From Pseudomonadales bacterium (GTDB lineage Bacteria; Pseudomonadota; Gammaproteobacteria; Pseudomonadales; Halieaceae), in assembly GCA_024234735.1 (NCBI GenBank), contig JACKNV010000002.1, positions 1 through 64,000 on the forward strand: a stretch of 64,000 bases of DNA. The letters run 5' to 3'. Made by a program: the position numbers and the translations under genes. The notes beneath the pieces are model-generated. The model saw only the letters and a list, made by a program, of their open reading frames with translations. It was not told the origin of the DNA and searched no databases. Below are positions 60,364-64,000 of the stretch, in pieces (positions within the stretch are counted from its first letter, which is position 1; every line of letters begins with the position of its first letter).

Positions 60364-61617
60364 ATGAAATCGTTCCTGCCACTGATCAGGGCCGAGTGGC
60401 GCCTGCTGCTATTCGGTTTTGTCATGACATTTGGCTCCAGCCTCGGCCAGACCTATTTTATCGGCCTGTTCGGCGGCGATATTCGCAGCGACCTCGGTCT
60501 CAGTCACGGTGAATTCGGCGCGATCTACTCGGGCGCGACGCTGCTCAGTGCCATCCTGTTACTGTGGAGCGGCTCGCTGATCGATCGATTGGACCTGTCC
60601 CATTACGCCTATCTGGTGGTAGCCGGGCTCAGCCTCGGTTGCCTGATGATCTCTGCCAGTAGCGGCCCATTCACCCTGTTTCTCAGCGTGCTGGTGCTGC
60701 GCCACCTGGGGCAGGGCCTGATGGGAATGGCCGGTGCTACCACCATGGTGCGCTATCTCGATCGCCAGAAAGGCAAGGCCAATGCGCTCAGTGGTATCGG
60801 GTACTCCCTGTCCGAGGCAATCCTGCCTTCCCTGGTGATCGCGCAACTCGCGGTCGTGTCCTGGCGCCAGTCCTGGATTGGCTGGGGTGTCCTGGTAGGC
60901 ATTATTATTCCCCTGGCTACGTGCTTCCTGCTGCGGGGGCACCATCTCAGGCATGCAGCCTATCTCGAGACGATCTCGGCGCAGCAGGAGCGGCCCGCCG
61001 GCGGGCAGCAGCGACAGTGGACACGCGCGCAGGTCCTGCGCGACCCGCTATTTTACCTGTTCATGCCGGCCCTGCTCGCCCAGCCGATGTTGTTCACTGG
61101 TTTCATGTTTCACCAGGTTCACCTGGTCGAGGCCAAGGGCTGGTCGCTCGAATTCTGGGCCGGCCTGTACATTCTGTACGCACTGGTGTCCACCGTTTGC
61201 AAACTCGGGGCGGGGCTGCTGGTGGACCGCTATGGTGCCATTCGTCTGGCAGCTTTCGTCTGCCTGCCACTGGGGCTGGGGCTTGTTTGCCTGGCCAGCG
61301 CAGACAGCGCAGTCGTGGCTGTACTGTTCATGGTGTTGATGGCCGTGTCGGTCGGCGCGTACTCGACCCTGTCGTCGCCCTTTTACGCCGAGATGTACGG
61401 CAGCCTGCATCTGGGATCGATAAAGTCCCTGGCCACGGCTGCCATGGTGTTCTCCAGCGCCATCGCTCCCGTGCTGATGGGCTGGATGATCGATGCGGGT
61501 GTGCGCATGGAAACCATGGCGCTGGCTTGTGTCGCTTACGTCATGTTGGCCAGTGCGAGCGCCTGGTGGGCCAGCAAAGCCAAGCTGCGAGGGTACTCCC
61601 GTCTTCCCGATTGCTGA
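60364..61617 (+). CDS. Major facilitator superfamily transporter
   Basis: A 417-residue transporter with about 12 membrane segments. The first repeat contains SLGQTYFIGLFGGDIRSDLGLSHGEFG and WSGSLIDRLDLSHYAYLV (motif A region), and the middle loop is long and basic (ETISAQQERPAGGQQRQW). The second repeat has LGAGLLVDRYGAIRLAAF. Substrate is unknown; similar proteins are annotated as general MFS exporters. The ATG at 60364 is preceded by CCGGGATAATCCACCC, a modest ribosome-binding site. Confidence 0.9.
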   Translation: MKSFLPLIRAEWRLLLFGFVMTFGSSLGQTYFIGLFGGDIRSDLGLSHGEFGAIYSGATLLSAILLLWSGSLIDRLDLSHYAYLVVAGLSLGCLMISASSGPFTLFLSVLVLRHLGQGLMGMAGATTMVRYLDRQKGKANALSGIGYSLSEAILPSLVIAQLAVVSWRQSWIGWGVLVGIIIPLATCFLLRGHHLRHAAYLETISAQQERPAGGQQRQWTRAQVLRDPLFYLFMPALLAQPMLFTGFMFHQVHLVEAKGWSLEFWAGLYILYALVSTVCKLGAGLLVDRYGAIRLAAFVCLPLGLGLVCLASADSAVVAVLFMVLMAVSVGAYSTLSSPFYAEMYGSLHLGSIKSLATAAMVFSSAIAPVLMGWMIDAGVRMETMALACVAYVMLASASAWWASKAKLRGYSRLPDC

Positions 61618-61627
61618 GAAGGCGCAG

Positions 61628-63277
61628 CTATTTTGCCGCTTTCCTTTTAACTGCCGCCTTCCTTTTGACCGCGGGTTTCCTTTTAGCCGCTGTTTTCTTG
61701 CCGGTCGCCGGTTTTTTCTTCACCGCTGCCTTTTTGGCCTTCGCTTTACCGGACGCGCGCTTTGCTTCCAGCACCTTTTGCATTGGGCCGCGCCGCGGCG
61801 CAGCCCGCGGCGACTCGGCCGCTTCCGTGCCACTGGCACGCAGCAACCGGGTGATCTCCTCGATGTGCATGTCGGCCAGTTCCCATACGTCGGGCACCAG
61901 GTCGCGGTCGACGATGAAACCGAAATCCAGCCGGTCCATATAGCTCGTAACCGTGATGTTCAGGCCCTGGCCATCGGTCACGATGGACACGGGAAACTGG
62001 TGCTGCAACTGCGCGCCGGCGAAATACAGCGGCTCCCGTGGCCCGGGCACGTTGGAGATGACCAGGTTGGCGGGCATGGTGAAGCGGTCGGCAAGTTTCA
62101 ATTTCGAGGCCAGGCGTGCCGCTGCGGCCGACACCACCGGTGGCGATGACTGGGCGATGTCGATGAGGGACTCCGCGGGCATCAGCTCGAACTGTTGCTT
62201 GGCGACCCCCATGGCCTTGCGGCACAACTCGATCCGCTCCAGCGGGTCGTCACAGTGGGTAGGCAGCTCGGCGACCAATCCCGAGACGCGGTTGGTCCAT
62301 GGGTCGGATTCGTTCCCGGTGCGGATCGAGACCGGCACCATGGCCCGCAGGGGCTTGTCCGGCAGTGCGTCATGGGCCAGCAGGTACTGGCGCAGGCCGC
62401 CGGCGCAGATGGCCATCACGATATCGTTGACCGTGCCGCCGGTGGCATTTTTCAGGCGCTTGATATTTTCCAGCGAGGTGGTGCGCATGGCGAACCGGCG
62501 GTGCGGGGTAATGGATTTGTTCCACGGCGTCGGCGGGGCCGAGGTCAGTGGCATCATCACCCAGGGCCGCTCCCTGGTGGGGCGCCCCATTAGCTTGTAG
62601 ACCGAATCGCGAACAAAGGACGACGCCCCGGACAGGTCGGCGATCCCCAGCGCCTTGGCCACGGTGCGCAGCATCCTGGTCTGGGTTCGCACTGCCATGA
62701 GTGGGTTCCTGGCCAGCTTCTCCAGGGTCAGCCGCAGCATTTCAGTCTGCCCCGGAATTGGCTCGGGCTCCCATCTTGGGCTCTCGGGCGGGGGACCGTC
62801 GTCCGGATTGGTGGAAAGAACCGATTCCAGCATCAGCTGCCCCGCTGCCCCGTCGATTGTGGCATGGTGGAACTTGGTCAGCATGCCCCACCAGCCGTTT
62901 GCCAGGCCGTCGATCACGTATACCTCCCACAACGGGCGGCTGCGGTCCATGGGGCGACCGACGATGCGGCAGACCTGGTCGGCCAGCTGATCGACCAGGC
63001 CCGGCCTGGCGATGCTGATCTCGCGGATGTGGTAGTCGATATCGAAATGCGGATCGAACACCCAGTAGGGTTTGTCCAGGCCGAAGGGTACCTCTACCAG
63101 GCGCCGCCGCATGGGCTCGAGCTCGCCGACCAGCGAGGCGTATTTTTCGTACACGGCGGCATAGGGGTCGAAATCCGGGCTGGGCCGGTCGAACAGCATC
63201 AGGCCGGTCACATGCCCGAAGGTATTGGGGGTTTCCATATTGAGGAAGGAGGCGTCCAGGCCGGTCAGTTGCTTCAT
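61628..63277 (-). CDS. Wax ester synthase/diacylglycerol acyltransferase
   Basis: A 549-residue WS/DGAT. The active-site motif HHATIDG is at 137-143 (H137, H138, D142), inside the N-terminal acyltransferase half; NVPGPREPLYFAG is the conserved C-terminal-half motif. It esterifies acyl-CoA with fatty alcohol or diacylglycerol to make wax esters or triacylglycerol for storage. The last ~50 residues are Lys/Ala/Arg-rich (KAKAKKAAVKKKP, KRKAAVKRKAA), a histone-H1-like tail not part of the normal family fold. The gene starts at 63277 (MKQLTGLDASFLNMET), the classical WS/DGAT N-terminus. Neighbouring lipid genes agree with a storage role. Confidence 0.94.
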   Translation of the reverse strand: MKQLTGLDASFLNMETPNTFGHVTGLMLFDRPSPDFDPYAAVYEKYASLVGELEPMRRRLVEVPFGLDKPYWVFDPHFDIDYHIREISIARPGLVDQLADQVCRIVGRPMDRSRPLWEVYVIDGLANGWWGMLTKFHHATIDGAAGQLMLESVLSTNPDDGPPPESPRWEPEPIPGQTEMLRLTLEKLARNPLMAVRTQTRMLRTVAKALGIADLSGASSFVRDSVYKLMGRPTRERPWVMMPLTSAPPTPWNKSITPHRRFAMRTTSLENIKRLKNATGGTVNDIVMAICAGGLRQYLLAHDALPDKPLRAMVPVSIRTGNESDPWTNRVSGLVAELPTHCDDPLERIELCRKAMGVAKQQFELMPAESLIDIAQSSPPVVSAAAARLASKLKLADRFTMPANLVISNVPGPREPLYFAGAQLQHQFPVSIVTDGQGLNITVTSYMDRLDFGFIVDRDLVPDVWELADMHIEEITRLLRASGTEAAESPRAAPRRGPMQKVLEAKRASGKAKAKKAAVKKKPATGKKTAAKRKPAVKRKAAVKRKAAK

Positions 63278-63491
63278 GGCGTGTCCTTATAGTTGTGTGC
63301 GCAAAGCGCAGTTTGTCGCCAGCGGCAGGAATTGCCTGCCCCGCCGTCGCGGGGGGCCCGGGGCGACGTTATACCTGTCATCGTGGAACGACCTTATCCG
63401 CAACGACAGCCAGTTACCAGTTCATTATAGTCGGACTATCCGCTGGTCCCGGTCGCCGCGCTCGAAAAAAGGGCGTGCCACCCCGGAGCGC

Positions 63492-64000
63492 TCAATCACG
63501 GCGCAGGACACCGGTGAGAGTGAGTACCACCACCGCGGACAATCCGGCGCCGAACAGGCCGTACAGGCTGTGCAGGATCAGCCAAAGCCAGCGGGACGGG
63601 CCGTCCGGTACGAAACGGCAGAAGGAATCCTGGCCCAGATTGATTACCGGCAACGCGAAGTCCAGCGCATAGTGGAGCGTATCGAGCCCGGGGCAGCCGA
63701 GCGGGACCGCCACCTCGCCGAGGCCGAAGGGGAGCACATAGCTGGTCGGCTCAGGCGCCTGCTCGAAGGGGAAAAACGGCTGGCCAAAACTGCTCACCGC
63801 CACCGTGTACATCACAGCGCCCAGCAGCACGAATAGCAGGAACGTATACACCGCGCGGCTGGTGGAATAGCCGTGGTGGCTGATCAGCATCAACAGGCGG
63901 GGGAACAGCCGCTTCCAGGGCTGGTCCACCCGGGCAGCCAGCCGCATGCGGATTTTTTCCACGGCAATCTCATCGGCCTCCCGGGTAAGGCCGCTGTCCC
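63492..64000 (-). CDS. Membrane protein, C-terminal part only
   Basis: The last ~169 residues of a gene running off the right edge; the frame is open to the end, so the apparent ATG at 63962 is internal. After a polar start (LTREADEIAVEKIRMRL), a basic-aromatic HHGYSTSRA leads to a hydrophobic segment (FLLFVLLGAVMYTVAV), then a lumenal-type loop with two cysteines and YALDFALPVINLGQDSF, and a final segment (SLYGLFGAGLSAVVVLTLTG). The LPIVDLGQ-like motif between two helices recurs at the C-terminus of several large bacterial membrane proteins, but I cannot name the family from this part. Confidence 0.65.
   Translation of the reverse strand, partial: DSGLTREADEIAVEKIRMRLAARVDQPWKRLFPRLLMLISHHGYSTSRAVYTFLLFVLLGAVMYTVAVSSFGQPFFPFEQAPEPTSYVLPFGLGEVAVPLGCPGLDTLHYALDFALPVINLGQDSFCRFVPDGPSRWLWLILHSLYGLFGAGLSAVVVLTLTGVLRRD

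Overview
The window comes from a GC-rich gammaproteobacterium. The gene content (wax-ester synthase/DGAT, at least four stand-alone acyl-CoA dehydrogenases, an AtuA-type acyl-CoA carboxylase cluster, a haloalkane dehalogenase, a NosR-like protein and a Pseudomonas-type Zur regulon) fits a marine lipid- or hydrocarbon-degrading lineage such as Halieaceae or Spongiibacteraceae. The family assignment is an inference from gene content; no rRNA or universal marker gene is present.

Layout. (1) 1-1.1 kb: the 5' end of a NosR-like flavoprotein and a small six-cysteine secreted protein. (2) 1.4-3.8 kb: a porin pseudogene next to an intact IS91-family transposase. (3) 3.9-14.2 kb: a mosaic genomic island bounded by imperfect ~150-bp direct repeats that end in a tRNA-Ser 3'-end-like att core. 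It holds a decayed tyrosine integrase, an Xre/RES toxin-antitoxin operon with a DEDDh exonuclease as third gene, a 1506-residue low-GC STAND NTPase with an N-terminal PD-(D/E)XK nuclease (Avs4-like anti-phage protein), four conjugation genes from an SPI-7/ICEclc-type integrative element, an IS3 scrap and a truncated parDE pair. (4) 14.4-16.8 kb: a TetR-controlled membrane protein plus SDR pair. (5) 16.8-23.2 kb: a zinc-starvation regulon: zur, an FtsX-type ABC permease and ATPase, DUF3299, His-rich DUF2796, a ZIP transporter and two DUF1826 paralogues. Three near-identical palindromic sites lie upstream of its transcription units. (6) 23.3-40.6 kb: lipid and xenobiotic catabolism: PLP decarboxylase, SDR, DUF6351 lipoprotein, two crotonases, acyl-CoA ligase, OmpA protein, haloalkane dehalogenase, MBL hydrolase, a kinase/acyl-CoA-dehydrogenase pair resembling a split ACAD10/11, a thiolase-like protein and a TetR regulator. 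(7) 40.7-49.5 kb: an atuA-atuC-atuE-atuF-like carboxylase operon with two acyl-CoA dehydrogenases, suggesting breakdown of branched isoprenoid-type acyl-CoAs. (8) 49.6-56 kb: a TetR gene divergent from a Rieske oxygenase across a twin operator, then PlsC-like, acyl-CoA dehydrogenase, LLM-oxidoreductase and double DsbA-type genes. (9) 56.3-64 kb: CPA1 antiporter, ferritin, EamA transporter, class II amidotransferase, MFS transporter, WS/DGAT and the 3' part of a membrane protein.

How the genes fit together. Most of the right-hand 40 kb encodes acyl-CoA chemistry: activation, dehydrogenation, hydration, carboxylation, thiolysis and storage as wax ester or triacylglycerol. It is split into short divergent units with local TetR regulators. 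The island at 4-14 kb is foreign: it has lower GC and decayed mobility genes, but its toxin-antitoxin and defence genes are intact. That pattern suggests the cargo has been kept while the ability to move was lost.
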